Shown in pieces: positions 46,920 to 59,445 of a stretch of 64,000 nucleotides of DNA. The DNA comes from Antennarius striatus (lineage: Eukaryota; Chordata; Actinopteri; Lophiiformes; Antennariidae), in the NCBI RefSeq assembly GCF_040054535.1, contig NC_090798.1, forward strand, positions 1,616,501-1,680,500, given 5' to 3'. The notes under the pieces were generated by a model. It searched no databases. It was not told the origin of the DNA and saw only the letters and a list, made by a program, of their open reading frames with translations. A program made the position numbers and the translations under genes. The number at the start of each line of letters is the position of its first letter. The first letter of the stretch is position 1.

Positions 46920-48989
46920 AATGCAGCTGAATTTATCAGGTTGAGGATTAACCGTGTTTCTTGCTGTTTTACACAAATTCCAGGAGGAACGATCATTGAT
47001 TCAAGAGAAGGTATTGATTTTTGCTTCCTGTTGGAATCAGATGATGTTTCACTTCTTCTACAACAAAGGATTTGTCACAGGATTTGTCCCCCGAAATGTC
47101 TCCTGGTGAATCGATGTGGCTCGTGGATGAGATGAACAAGTTATGTAGATATGTGAAAAAGCGGCATGAAATCTTATGTAAAACATTAAACCTGTGGTGA
47201 GATGTTCTTCACAAACACCTTTTTTTTTTGCTGGGAATCTCAGATTAGTAATCCACTGACAGCACCTCTCTCTTTTCAACAAGCTGATTTGTGACTTTCA
47301 CTCAGATGATCTTCAGAATACCTGATCACAGGTAACCTTTCCTTTTCAAAATCTTCTGCAAACTTATGCTCGGTAGCTAACGACTGCTTGTTCTGAAAAT
47401 AAACTATTTTCTTCCACCTCATCTATTTCAACTAGAAAAGGGACGTATACTATGACACAAGGTCAGCACTACCAGGGTGTCTTCCAGTCACTTGGTTCAA
47501 CTTAACCCAACAATCGCGATCAGTGGAAAAGGTCACACCAGTGGTTATCACCTCGGTCAGTTGAGCCAGTTTCCCAGTGTACAGTAGGTATGAGCATGTG
47601 CACGTAAATGCATAAATTGTCAATGAAGTATGGGTTTGACAAGAATCAAATGTGTGTACATGAGCAAATAACAAGTTTTAATGACACGTAATGAAAAGTT
47701 TGTAAAGGAAATGTAGGCAATAGTTGAGATTCAGCAGCAACCAATCTTCCCGTGGTTGATGGCATGATCGCATGAAGTGATGAATGAGTCGAGGAGACCG
47801 ATGATTCAACCGTGTGGCTCTAAGTTCTGGATAGACAGGATCATCAAGACTTTAAATGGAAAAAAAATCAGTCTAAGTTCAAGGTGGGTGGGTGTTGTGA
47901 CAGAGTTAATGTGACGTAACCATGTAAGCTGCTGTGCATTTGAACTTTGGACAAACTTCACCAGAGGTAGTTTTAGTCAAATTCTTGCGACTCCCCATAA
48001 ACCTATTGTGTGATTGTCAAACTGCATGCCACGAGTGTCTAGGGCGTGGAACCACAAGGTGCTTTAAGAAGAGAATAGATTCATAAAGCTGAAGTCCAGC
48101 CTGCCAGATGTACAACAAGACATCAGTTTATACAGATCACAAAAGAAACAGGAAGTCCCAACACTAATCTGAGATACATTTTGGCATCAACAGCACGACT
48201 CTCCCCTCATCAGATCATCTTTTCAATCAACATGTGGAAAATCCCAGTTTATTTCGGTTGGATTTAATTTTCTGGAATTCCTTTGGAAGGACAGCCATGT
48301 TAAAATAAAAGAACCCATCATCTGCGTGGTTGGGGAGGAAAATAGAGACAGTAGAAAACACCTGAAGACTGACAAGAATTTGCCAAAGGTGTGTCCTAAG
48401 AAATGAAATATAACGCTAACATCAAACTTGAAGTTTTGCAAACAAAAGCCTAAAAAAATTAACTTTAAATTATTTAAGTGAGGCTGACACATGACAAACA
48501 CCCCCCTGCAGTCTGTTGTAACTTTATTTTCTTCCCTTCTTATGAAAAAGGATGAAAAATTATCAAACATTTACAAGATGCCCGCTCCCCCCCCCACACA
48601 CAGAGAGACGGCATCAACAACTTGTCACTGATTTTTGTTTTTTTGGTCATACGCACTCTGATGACTCACAACTGTTCTCTTCTTCAGTCACAAATCATGG
48701 AGATAAACTGTAAATAACACGTTCGTACAAAAAAATACAGCTCGTGTTTCCTTCGCTCTCAACGCGCGAAACCGGAGGCGACTTAAAAACCGAAACGAAA
48801 AGTACAGAAATGGTCTTCAAAGTGTCCTGCATTTTGGCAGCGCAGGAGAAGGGAGGATCTTTGCTCTCCTTGATGACCTCTGACCTGTCCAGTGATCGAT
48901 TTGGCCCGAATGCGTACACGAATACTTGTCAATGGGTAAACGTTCTTTCTGAAGTGGAAAACGACACCTGTGGAATCGAGCGGATCGTC
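46920..48989. other. Intergenic DNA between the faah2 array and nelfa
   Basis: No conserved frame seen. The left end holds the 3' untranslated region of faah2 copy 6. The right end (roughly 48500-48989) is likely the nelfa 3' untranslated region on the minus strand. Confidence 0.6.
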
Positions 48990-51900
48990 TCAGGAGGTGT
49001 TGGTGATGGGTTTGTATTTCTTGAGGCGGGTCCACTGCCCCGTGGAGTAGTTCATTTCGAACACAGTGTCCACCAGCATGGTGGTGCTGCCGGTGCCGTC
49101 CGCTTTGGGCAGGACCTCCGTGTGTTCGCTCAGCTTGATCTGGATGATGTCCCCCTGCTCCGGGCACGGGTTCTCTGGAGGACGGGAGGAGGGAGACGGG
49201 TATTTATGGGATCGGGTTCAGATGGAGGCTCAACAGTTGACTTTTCAATACTTTTAGAAATATAACGAAGCCCAAAGCAGAAGTTTTAGACATTACTTTG
49301 ATCGTATCGGACTTACGGTTTTATTTCAAACTTTCATGCAAACATGAATTTTATATGACTCATTTACAAAAGACTTGTCAACCAAAATGCATCGAGAAGA
49401 AGAGACATCAAGATGTCCCGGTGACCAAACAGTCACGTCAGAAAGACTCAAGCATCGGGGGGGAGAAACTAAAATGACACTGAGGACAGGTAACTCGTGC
49501 TTTACCTCTGGATCCGGCCATGAAACCCAGAATGAGGGCCTTCTCTGGTCGGGTGACCTTGTTGGCAGTCTTGAACATCTCCTGGGCGGCGTACATCTGA
49601 TCTCTCTGAGGAGGGGAATGTAGTCGTGTGGAAACCCGAAGACGTTAAAACTCACAGAACGAATGGACGAGTTCAGACGTCAACGCTTCTCTAGTTCACG
49701 TCTTACCGTGAGCGACAGATTCTTTTTGGGCTGTGGTTGTGGCGGCGTGGGGGTCGGTGTCGCCGTTGGGATCTGAGGCGTGCTGGGAGGCTGGGTGGGG
49801 GTTTCCGGCTGGCTAGCGGTGGCGGCTGCTGGGGGCCCGTTGCTGGCGGGGGTGGATACTGGCGTGCTGGGTGATGTGGGGGTTGCTGGGTTTGCGGTGT
49901 TGGATGCATTGTACATCGGCGTCCTCTGTTTATACTGGCCTGGTAAAGTGGCGGCGGCGCCGGCCCCCGCTGTCGCCGACTCGTCCGGCTGGCGGGCCGA
50001 CTGTAGCGTGTCCCGCCCCGTACCGCCGGCGTTCGCTACGGGGGAGGGTGGAGGACAAAAGGAAGCTAAATTACGATATCCGGAATAACTGCTGGGACGT
50101 TTTTTATGTAAAAACACAATCCTGGTCCTCACCTGGCTGTGCTTCGGAGCTGGGGATGTAGGAGGAAGAGGGAACCATGCTGGGGGTGGCTGGTAGGTAG
50201 CTGGTTGACGGCAGAGGATTTTCATTCAAAGGCCCCAGTTTCTGAAAAATAAATACACATTTTACTATAACGGTGAAGGAAAAGCAGTGAAAACATCAAC
50301 GGAAGGCGAGCAGAGACAAAAACCCTGAGGGGTGTGAACACACACCTGTGTGGAGACCAGACCAGCAGCATAGTCAGGTGTGGTGTTTTCAACCACGGCT
50401 TCTTCTTTGGCTGGTTTCTCCCCAGTTTCTGTTTCTGAGGCAGAAGAAACAACAAAAATATGTCACCAGCTGCTCAAGTGCAGATTTTATTCACTAATAA
50501 ATTCTGAAATAGTTTTAGAACTCGGGGTGGAGCAGGAAAAAAATCCTCACCCAAAGTCTTCCTTCTTCTCTTAGCTTCTCTTCCAGCTCCGACCATTCCC
50601 AACTCTGAAAACTTTAACAGCTGCAAACAAAAGTTACAAATTTAAAAGTCTAACACACAGATCTATTTGATAACCGACAATGAAAGCTCAAATTTTGCTT
50701 TAAAAGGCTTAAATTACCTTGACCCCTCTTTCTTTACGCAGAGGTGTCCGTGCTGGGGCGATAGGTGAGCGGTTACTGGGGGGGCTGAACATACTAGGGG
50801 CGGTAGGACTTCGGAACGGGGCCTTGGGAATCCCCTTGAGAGGAGCTAAAAATATGGAAACGTATCTCAGCAACAGAAGATAATAGAAATTTTCATGACT
50901 AATCAATTTTAAGACTATAGCATCTCATAACTGACATCATAATAGAACTGACAATTTAACAGAACTCGTGTGGCCGCATTCCTTGACGTTCAACTCACTA
51001 GTGGTGTCAATCTTTTTCACTAATCCTCTCCCTTTGGCATGAAAAGGCACTCCTGCTGTCTTTTTCAGTTGCTGAGCCGTCTCTGTTGCTGGGATCAAAA
51101 AAAAATGATAAAAGAACTTTAAAAAATGAAGGATTGCACCTGCTTGTATTTAAATGTGGTGATTGTGAGATAGAAGATCTGCAGCAGTGGAACTACAGGA
51201 CACACATCTATTTTATTTTGTATACAGCCACAACCATAGGGGATGTGAAACTGAAATTTCAAACAGCCTACATTTCTGAAGCAGCTCTGCCCTGAGGGTG
51301 GCACTCTTGGGTTTCCTCTTTAGCTGGAAATGTTTGACAGGTGGCGTCAGCGGTCCGACCAAGGTAGTTAACGCACTCTTGTTCAGGTATTGGCACTCCA
51401 GAGGAAGCATGGCTGACGCTTCGCACTCGCCCACTGAGGAGAGTAAGGAGGAGAGGAGGTTAACCAGCCCATAATTTCCAATTTGAAATTTTTTTTGGGG
51501 GTGAGCCAGGAAAAAGAAAAGTCAAAGGAACACATCTGGTTTAAAATATAGAAATGAAGGTTTAAAAAGGTGCGGTTTGAAAACATTTTTGAGCAGCTGG
51601 TTGCCATGACATTTGAGAGAAACCACAACTAAACACGATGTTTTTTGAGGTCTCGACCAAAACGGTGGTCAATTTACAGAAAGTATGACACCGCCCACAC
51701 CATATGTTACACAGTGATAGAATGTAATAGAAATAATACCTTAAATAATATTAAGTAAACATTCGTAACAACTGTAGTGACTCCTCAACAAACCGACATG
51801 ATCAGATGTGAAACCCAGAACAACTCTTATCAAATGGAGGTTGAAATTTTGCAAGTTTCAGTCCCATGAAAACATTTAGACCTGTTGGTTTGAAACACCT

Positions 51901-53520
51901 CAGGCGTAATCACGAGAAAACTACACGGCAGAATAAGAAAACCACAACAAATCCACAGAAAGACAGTCCTGTATCATTGTGGTTATTTCACTTCCTGTTT
52001 CCTCTAAGTGAGTACAGTACATTTAACAGCATTGATTAACAACCAGTGATTATTATGAAGAAAAGAAACACAATCAGAAAACATACATCATGTTTTTTAA
52101 TGAGTCACTTCACTGGTTTCCCAACTATCATCTTGAGGCACTTTCACCACGACAATAACGTAAATACTCCTGCGATTCTGCACCCATCACACAAGTTTTC
52201 CAATGAAGTATCTGCCCACCAGCTCAACAAATACCTACAAAACAACCCACACCATCCCTACCTTTCTCTCTGAGCTCTCCGAGGATGTCCTGTACGTTTG
52301 GGTTTTGTTCCTCCAAGTCCAAATTGAGAGAGCCCGTCTCTGGGAAAGACTTGAGAATATCTGCAACCATCAGAACCCACGGTTCTGAATCCACTGTAGC
52401 CAGCTGGATTATTTCTGACAGGGCTTCCTTCATCTGGTGAGAGAGGAAGGTACTGTTAGCAAAACAAGACTGCATTCAGTTAAATATGTCAAATGATCAA
52501 AAGCAAAAAAAACATATTTTAGAAGCAAATCTTGGGCGTCTTCCAATGTTCTGGTGACATGGACATCTTTTTGTTTACCAGCCAACTCTAGCAAACTCAC
52601 AAGTTCATTTTAACCTACAACATGTGATGAAATGCTTGAAACAGGATTTGTGAAACTGTACTTGAAGTCATTTTTTGTAGCACATGGGAGCCACCTGCAG
52701 TCAGACACACACTCCACACACACTCATTGATGCATACAATACAATCATGTCCCTTCTATTATAACTCGCTTTTGCGTTTAGCTACTTTTAAAACAAACTC
52801 AATTCAGTCAAATTCGATTTTTAAAAAACAAACTCAAAACTTAACGCACACAGTTGAGCAGAGGTGTCAGACTACAGACGGTACCGCCCTCCAGTTCGGT
52901 CAGTAGTTAGCCGTCCTTCGCCCATCCCACCATAATGTCTGCAGGAGAGCTGCTAGGCTAATGCTACCTGCTGCAGCTGCTAAACCACTGGTGAAACGAG
53001 TAATTAGACATTAGCCTCAAGCTAACCATGTAGCCACCTGCAATTAGCGTCCTTCCATGCTGATGCTGCTCCGTAGAAAATTAGGTAAGAACGTAAGTAT
53101 CCGTTAGCTGGTTCTCGTTAGCTAACGCGTCTTCAGTGCAGATGGAAGGGAAAATATTATGTGAAGTTTCAAACACAAACTAAAAGAAGGTTGTGATTTA
53201 TTAAAGAACCTACTTTGAGTTTGTAGTCTTTCCTCTACTGCGTGAATGAGTCATAAGATATCTGACCGGTTAGGCTAACAGCTAGCTAGCTAGCTAGCAG
53301 GGCTACCCACCTCGTCAACAGTCCGCCGGGGAAGATGCAGCATGCCGAGCAGGAGTTTGAGCTTCACCGGCGGCGACAAGCTGGAAAAGCACAGCCGAAT
53401 GTTATCGATTACTGACACGGTGAGGAGAGAAGCGATGCTCGGAGGTGTCCACAGCTCGTCCGTGGATCCCAGTTTGTTGTGAAGCCACAGGCCGGTGTCG
53501 CTGTCCTTCATCGACGCCAT
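48990..53520 (-). CDS. nelfa: Negative elongation factor A (NELF-A), 11 exons, 546 aa
   Basis: NELF-A is a subunit of the nuclear NELF complex that, with DSIF, holds RNA polymerase II in promoter-proximal pause. Exons, 5' to 3': 53520-53311, 52433-52262, 51433-51272, 51088-50999, 50845-50718, 50620-50551, 50434-50346, 50241-50134, 50035-49707, 49603-49506 and 49174-48990. They total 1641 bases in one frame. Exon 1 begins with ATG at 53520 and reads DTGLWLHNKLGSTDELW. Exons 2-3 give the HDAg-like N-terminal domain (WVLMVADILKSFPETGSLNL, LPLECQYLNKSAL). The middle is low-complexity, with a basic KRRRK stretch near exon 6. Exon 9 is a Pro/Thr-rich linker. The end (MFKTANKVTRPEKALILGFM, then TMLVDTVFEMNY) closely matches human NELFA (528 aa). 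The exon 4 acceptor was chosen at 51088 because it restores the family's STETAQQL. Confidence 0.95.
53281..53298. repeat. Short (GCTA)n repeat beside the nelfa exon 1 donor
   Basis: Four to five GCTA units lie 13-30 bases inside intron 1. Confidence 0.9.
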
Positions 53521-53853
53521 CTTGGAAAAAGAAGTACTTTGAGTTCGGGCATTTTAACGGACTACCTAAGAAAACAGTCAGGACCCCGCCCACCAAAACA
53601 AATGTCTTTCAACTTTAATTCTATAGTTGGATCAGGGTTTTTTTTGGTAAATATCCTTTTTAAAATTTTATCATAAAGTGTTGAAATTCACTTAATATAA
53701 ATGTTTTTTATGTATGTGAGTGTATTAATATATACATACATGTATTTGCGCGCGCGTATCCTTAATGTCCACAATCTATATGCAGTTTTGACGCGGACTC
53801 TAGATCGGAAGTGATTCTTTTTTCCCACAATTGAAATGTGGAAGATATTAAAG

Positions 53854-53900
<47 letters not shown>

Positions 53901-54671
53901 CATTATATTTTTATATAATAATAATAATAATATTTCTTTCTCATCCATCCATTCTTCATGTTTTGTGTCTGGCACATAACTGACAAATAAAAATGTTTTT
54001 TTCTTAAACTTTGTACAAGAGAGTGAAAAACTGAAGTGTTTTTTTTTGAGTGGAATTCTCATGAAGGTTTCAATATTTTTTTTTCTCAATAAAATTAATG
54101 TGCACACATTTCCCATAAACTGCAGCTTGTATTTATTTGTTTGTTTTATTTGTCTATTTATTTCTTTTCGTCAATTTTGAGAATGAAATTTAAAATTATT
54201 ATTAACAAATTTAATCGTACCAACACTTCAAGCTCGTTTCGCTAATACAGAAAGATGTTTGACAAATCTACCATGACCTAGATAAATTAAAATCTGCATC
54301 GACATTTATTTTGAAGGCCGTACCGGAAATCCTAATCTTGAAAACAAGGGGTTTCAATCAAATCATGCGCATGCGTACTTCCGTCATCACATAAATTAAT
54401 CTTAGATCGTCATTTCGCGCTGATCTGGTGTTCTGCAAAATATCATCGATTTATTGACGGTAGGTTGGCATACAGTTAGCAGATGAACGGTGATTATTCG
54501 CTATTTGGTGTAATGAAGACATAAAATCCTCTTTATGGATAAAAATGTGATAAATTCGTGTATAAATTTAAATAGATAGGTAATTTAAATAGGTTAGGTT
54601 TGACACGTCTCGTTACTGTATGACAGTAATGCAAATGTTGTGTCTGAATTCACAGGTAATCGTTGGTCGCC
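53521..54671. promoter_or_regulatory. Divergent promoter region between nelfa and nicol1
   Basis: The two genes face away from each other with about 1.15 kb between start codons. The middle is AT-rich with an ATT repeat at about 53854-53900. A possible untranslated first exon of nicol1 ends at a GTAGGT donor near 54461. It would splice to an acceptor (TTCACAG) at 54655, just before the start codon. The untranslated exon is inference. Confidence 0.5.
53854..53900. repeat. (ATT)n trinucleotide repeat
   Basis: About 15 units of TTA/ATT, followed by a second short ATA tract near 53917-53932. Confidence 0.95.
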
Positions 54672-56267
54672 ATGGTGTCCAGCGGGTTGATGCAGTCGGT
54701 GGTGCTGATGCTGGCGGTGCAGCTGCTCTGTCTGGGTGCAGTTCATGCGGATCAAGAAACTGGGACGGTCATCCCCGCTGAAAGTCGGTGCTTTTAGATA
54801 CACTTCATTTATTTATCTGCATTTTATTTGTTTAATGCAGGTTATTAGTTGTACATCAGGCTGCAGTGATAATCATAAGCCAATTATTGCAGGTTCTCAT
54901 GGAGGTTTCATTCTAGGTCATCCTGTTTGATGGGATATGTAAATGGGCCTGTGATGCTGCTTTTATATGCACTCGGTTTAAATAATGTAATAATATTTAC
55001 CACTAGATTTTAAAGTAGAATTCTCAAGGAAAAGCTTAATTTTAAATTTTATTGAAACAGTAACACGTAATTACATCAATAATGAAATATATGTAACTGA
55101 CTGATTTCTGTTTCTGTTACAAAACATTTATGTATGTTTTTATTTAGATATATTCCCAGTCTTTTATTTAAATTAAGCTACACAAATACCTCAGAACTTC
55201 TTTACGTTCTACTGGTGCACTAATGCTTTCTTGTTGTTTTTTTCTGTGAATTGTGTGTTTTGTTGTTGACAGGTCGTCCGTGTGTGGACTGCCATGCGTT
55301 TGAGTTCATGCAGAGGGCTCTGCAAGATCTAAAAAAGACTGCTTTCAACCTGGATGCCAGGGTGAGTGATGTCCTAGACCTATGTAAAACATAAAGACAA
55401 TTCACAATTACAATTTCAGGGGAAAACAATTTTCTATTTGTTAAAGATGCTTTGCAAAAAGGAAGGAAGGTTTCACACACAAATCATGTTAGAGCTGTGA
55501 AATATTAATTTATCCATGTTTTGTTTCTGTATCTTGCTTTTTTATAACCTTCAGATTATTAATCATATTAAAATTAAAAATTAGCAGTTACATGAGTTGC
55601 TTCAGCCCCAAGACATTATCTTTAAAGCATGTAATTTTACACTTTTATTTACATCTTATATTGTCCAATTTGTATTTACACATTTTTTTCTGAGTGTCAG
55701 AACAGACAGACATAGAAAAAAGCAATGCAACATCTGTAATGTCTAAAATGTGTCCGTTCCCGGTCACTTGCCTTCGTAAAGTTGAAAAAGTAGAAAATTA
55801 ATTTTGTTCTAAAGATAACAGAAAACTTTTTTTTTTAAAAAGCCCCAAAGAAACAACTAAAAGCTGCTCCTTTTAACACAATTTTACACATAATATCAAT
55901 TAAAAAGCTTCAAAATAGATTTACATATTTAAAAATGAAATAGATGATTTATTAACCTGATTTGATTACCAATTTTCTTTGATCTCTTACACTCTTCCTG
56001 TCACTGGTTGTGTGACAACATAAGGTGGATGTTTTTATTCAGTCGCATCCATTCCAGAGTTTTTATATTTTACAAAGTTGTGTCTAAGAAGCACAGAAAA
56101 CATTGAAAAGCTTTGTGTTTTTTTTTAACTTTTTTTTATTTTTTAGGAACAAATGCAGAATTTGTTGCAGTGAAATGTCTTTTTGTCCGTCGCAGACAGA
56201 AACGCTGGTCCTGAGGGCCGAGCGGAGGTCTCTGTGTGACTGTATGCCCACCAACTCACTGCGCTGA
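54672..56267 (+). CDS. nicol1: NICOL1 / C4orf48-like secreted peptide (90 aa, 3 coding exons)
   Basis: In mammals this small secreted protein is a NELL2-interacting cofactor of lumicrine signalling and is expressed in brain. Exons: 54672-54783, 55273-55361 and 56196-56267, 273 bases in all. Exon 1 encodes a signal peptide (hydrophobic VVLMLAVQLLCLGAVHA, about 26 residues). Exon 2 gives the hallmark PCVDCHAFEFMQRALQDLKK. Exon 3 gives TETLVLRAERRSLCDC. These match the human protein closely, including the two CxxC/CxC-type cysteine pairs. The exon 1 donor was placed at GAAA/GTCGGT because only that restores the family's SRPCVDC junction; the next GT shifts the frame. A poly(A) signal AATAAA occurs at 57257. 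The gene lies head-to-head with nelfa, as in human 4p16.3 to my recollection. Confidence 0.92.
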
Positions 56268-57256
56268 GACCAGCTGAGGACGCTTCCGCCTGTCGTCACA
56301 CCCCAACACACAAATATCTTCAAACCTCTACTCCTGCACAGTGATCTTCATCATCCTAACTTCACTTACTCTCACAACGGGCACTTTATTTTCTTTTCTG
56401 TCACATCGCAGCCAGGCGAGGCGTTGATTTGAAATCGTAGACGTGATTTTTCTGGGTAGGACTTTTATACCACTGATGGTTTACATTGTGAAACACATGC
56501 CTGTGAAATTAGTTTGATTGTCTCCATCGCCATGGGAACGGCGTCATCCGTCTTCTCTGATGCATAATCTATTTTTTGTACTTTTTAGTATTTGATTGCA
56601 TAATGCACAGTAGAATGCATTGGTACAGTTACTTGTTGAATGTGTTATACAGAATTATAATTACACACTTTGAACTGTAGCATCATGTGGAATTTATGTG
56701 ACAGTGTAATAATTTAAAATCATTCATTAAATTACCTTTAGGGTTCTGTAATATTTCCTGATTGAAATTTATTAATTTTCAGCTAAATTCTTTTTTTCTT
56801 TGAAAAAGGCTCATGATTTTTCTTTGTGATAACCATGATTGTTTTTGTTTTTTTTAAAGAAAGCTCATAAGAAACTTTACCATAATTTCAACAACAGTAT
56901 TTTATGACTTTTGTGTTGCTGTTGTTTAGATAAAATTGTAGGTCTTGATTTAGCACAGCACTGTAGCATGAAACAGCACTTTTTGTTAACCTACTGATAA
57001 AATAGATTGTATGTAAAGATTCTGTATTCGTCAATTGAACTTTGTCTTTTCTGTGTGACAAAGGTGTATGCAAGAATAAGAAAGAGCGATATAGAATCAA
57101 ATGAGTGGCAATATAGACAGGTGGAGGGGAGCGTTAGCTGCAGCAGGACACGTAGAAGCAGAATGATATTTGTCTCAAAGTTATTTGTTCTGTAACAACA
57201 TCCTTTATTAACATTATGTCATAAGAAACCCTATTTATTGTCTTAATGTTGTACTT

Positions 57257-57262
57257 AATAAA
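57257..57262 (+). terminator. Candidate poly(A) signal for nicol1
   Basis: AATAAA, about 1 kb after the stop codon, followed by a T-rich stretch. Usage is not shown by sequence alone. Confidence 0.4.
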
Positions 57263-57299
57263 AATAAGTGATCCCTACTACTCCTGTTATTTTGTCTGA

Positions 57300-58990
57300 A
57301 AGTTTCATCACTGGTAGCCGGTGGAATTTAGAATCAATAAATAATTCATAAGAATAAAAAATCATTTAGTTATAAAAACAAAACAAAAACAAGTTTTTAT
57401 TGTATTATTTTTACCGTAGTTACTAATTAGTAAGATATTTATTTTTGATTTTGTATTAATTTAGAGAGGAAATGAATACCTTTGCATCATTTAGTTGTTG
57501 TGAACTAATCTTATCTCCCCTATTAACACATTTCTCCAATGATAACCTGTAAAAATAAATAAAATAAAATTCTGGACAGACACCAGCAGGAGGCGCTCCA
57601 GTAAATGCCAGCTAGCAGTTGTCCCAGCATGCAGCACTCTGCTCAACCTCACAGCCCATCATTAATGCTGATTGGTTGGTTTCTGATCCTGGTGTTGTGT
57701 TTATTTCCTTGTTTGTTTGTTTGTTTGTTTGTTTGTTTTTTTAATTATTGTGTTTATTTCCATGCTGTTTTCTTGCATTACACTTACTGTCTTTTCTTGT
57801 TTTGTTTTTTTTCTTGTGAACTTCTGAGTCACTGTTTCAGTCTTATGTGTTCTCCTATTACTGAACAAGTTTTATTTTATCGTTTGTTTCATTACCCGCC
57901 TGTTTTTTTAAAAATTTGTTACGAGTTTGTTCGAAGACAAATCAATAAAATACTGGATCTTGATAGAAATGTTGTCGTCGGTTCGGCCAAATGTTCATTA
58001 AATGCAGTGAATGAAAATATCACACATGAGCACACAACCTGTAGCAGATCTTTCTCACTTTGCAGGTCTGTCAATCATGACAGACCAATATCAGTAATAT
58101 GAAAGCAAACCTGTAATATTTTCCCAGAATGCTGCACATGCATTCTCATCATTTCATTTCTGTATTTTCCTCCCATGTGTGTTTGACTGTCAACGCTCTG
58201 AGGTGTGTGATGAACACACACACACATAACTGTAGAACATGTCCTGAAGTCATTCAGTCAAGGCATCCGTACTTTCATGGTTGTGATCCAGGTTTCGTTT
58301 GTATTTTAAAGGGTCGTTTTGTATTTTTGTAAAAGTTTATTTTCATGCTGTGCTGTTTTGCATTGCACTTCCTGTCTTTTCTTGTCATTGACGCAAACTT
58401 TTGAGTCCCGTGTCGTCAATTGGATCTCATTCCATCCCTTCTTCTGTCTACATCTTCCCTCGCTCATGTTTCTTTATTTTTGAAACTTTTCTGTCTTTTC
58501 CTCCTGAACTTTCCCTCTCAGGTTTGTGAGTTTCACCATTTCCGCTCATTTCACATTGTCTTACCTCCTATTGTCTGTGTAATAATGATTTCAGTTTTTC
58601 ATTGATGTTTCATGTCTTGAAACATCTTCAAACTGAAGAGACATAGACAACACTCAATGTCAATCTTATTGTCACTTTACACAAAGCTGACAACAATGTG
58701 ACGGCAATGCAGCAACAATGCAACTGTTGTTTCTTTACCAGTTGTCAATGTTCCTCACTGAACGTTTTATTTCACTGTTTGTTGTGTTTCCTGCCTGGTT
58801 TTGTTCATTTTGTTCTGTGTTTGTTCTGACAATTGGACTCTATCTATTGGACTCTATACAATATTATTTTTGGTTGGTTCATTCTTCATTTGGACACATA
58901 TCCAAAGACATAAAGAAATGTTTTTTAAAAAAGCAGAATTTTTGAGCTGGCCAATGTTTGATTCCAATTTGTCACAGGTTAAAGTGAGAC
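57300..58990. other. Intergenic DNA with duplicated non-coding segments
   Basis: No gene seen. Two related segments occur at about 57747-57833 and 58335-58410: both have TTTCCATGCTG/TTTTCATGCTG, then TTGCATT, CACTT, CTGTCTTTTCTTG. A third segment, 58118-58275, matches the upstream flank of the acidic-protein genes further right. The long plus-strand frames here are T-rich chance frames. Confidence 0.5.
58118..58275 (-). repeat. Orphan copy of the acidic-gene upstream flank
   Basis: CCCAGAATGCTGCACATGCA, CTGTATTTTCCTCCCATGTG, GTCAACGCTCTGAGGTGTGT and AACATGTCCTGAAGTCATTC recur nearly unchanged at 60760-61045. In part they also recur at 60372-60480 and 63870-64000, which are the upstream flanks of the two acidic-protein genes. 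No gene remains beside this copy. Confidence 0.7.
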
Positions 58991-59031
58991 AATAAACACA
59001 AGCAACAATTTCATTTCATGCTGTCAAAGTT

Positions 59032-59037
59032 TTTATT
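59032..59037 (-). terminator. Candidate poly(A) signal of acidic secreted gene A
   Basis: TTTATT on the plus strand reads AATAAA on the gene strand, about 410 bases after the stop codon. The matching spot in gene B reads TTTTTAATTGAGC, so the hexamer is lost there. Gene B has another one at 62863. Confidence 0.55.
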
Positions 59038-59445
59038 TGAGCTAAAGAAGAAGAGCAGGTACAGATAAAGATAGGGAACAACATATGAACTTCAATGTTA
59101 CCTCACAGAACACACAAGTGTCTCTCAGACAATTATGACTTGACAACATTTCATGGAATATGACAAATATGGCATTTTCATTTAAAAGAAGTACGGTCAC
59201 ATTGTACCATCTGTTTCCATAGAAATGTCATTTCAAACCAATATTGTGGCTCATGTCGGCTTCATTGGGTGTCAAATTGTTAGAAAATGAGAAAAAGAAG
59301 GGAAGTCTATCACATGCAGGCACTATTCGATGAGGGATCAGCTAATGATAAGGAAGCCTTTCAGACAATGTCATCACACAAGCTATTTTAACAAGGTATG
59401 ACAACATTATCTCATTGCTCTTCGTCATTATCTTTGGTTTTCTAC

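Noticed and set aside
57605-58102. 165-codon plus-strand frame with apparent membrane segments
   Set aside because: Built from T-rich repeats (TTTG units at 57712-57736) giving Phe/Leu/Cys runs, with no homology and no exon structure.
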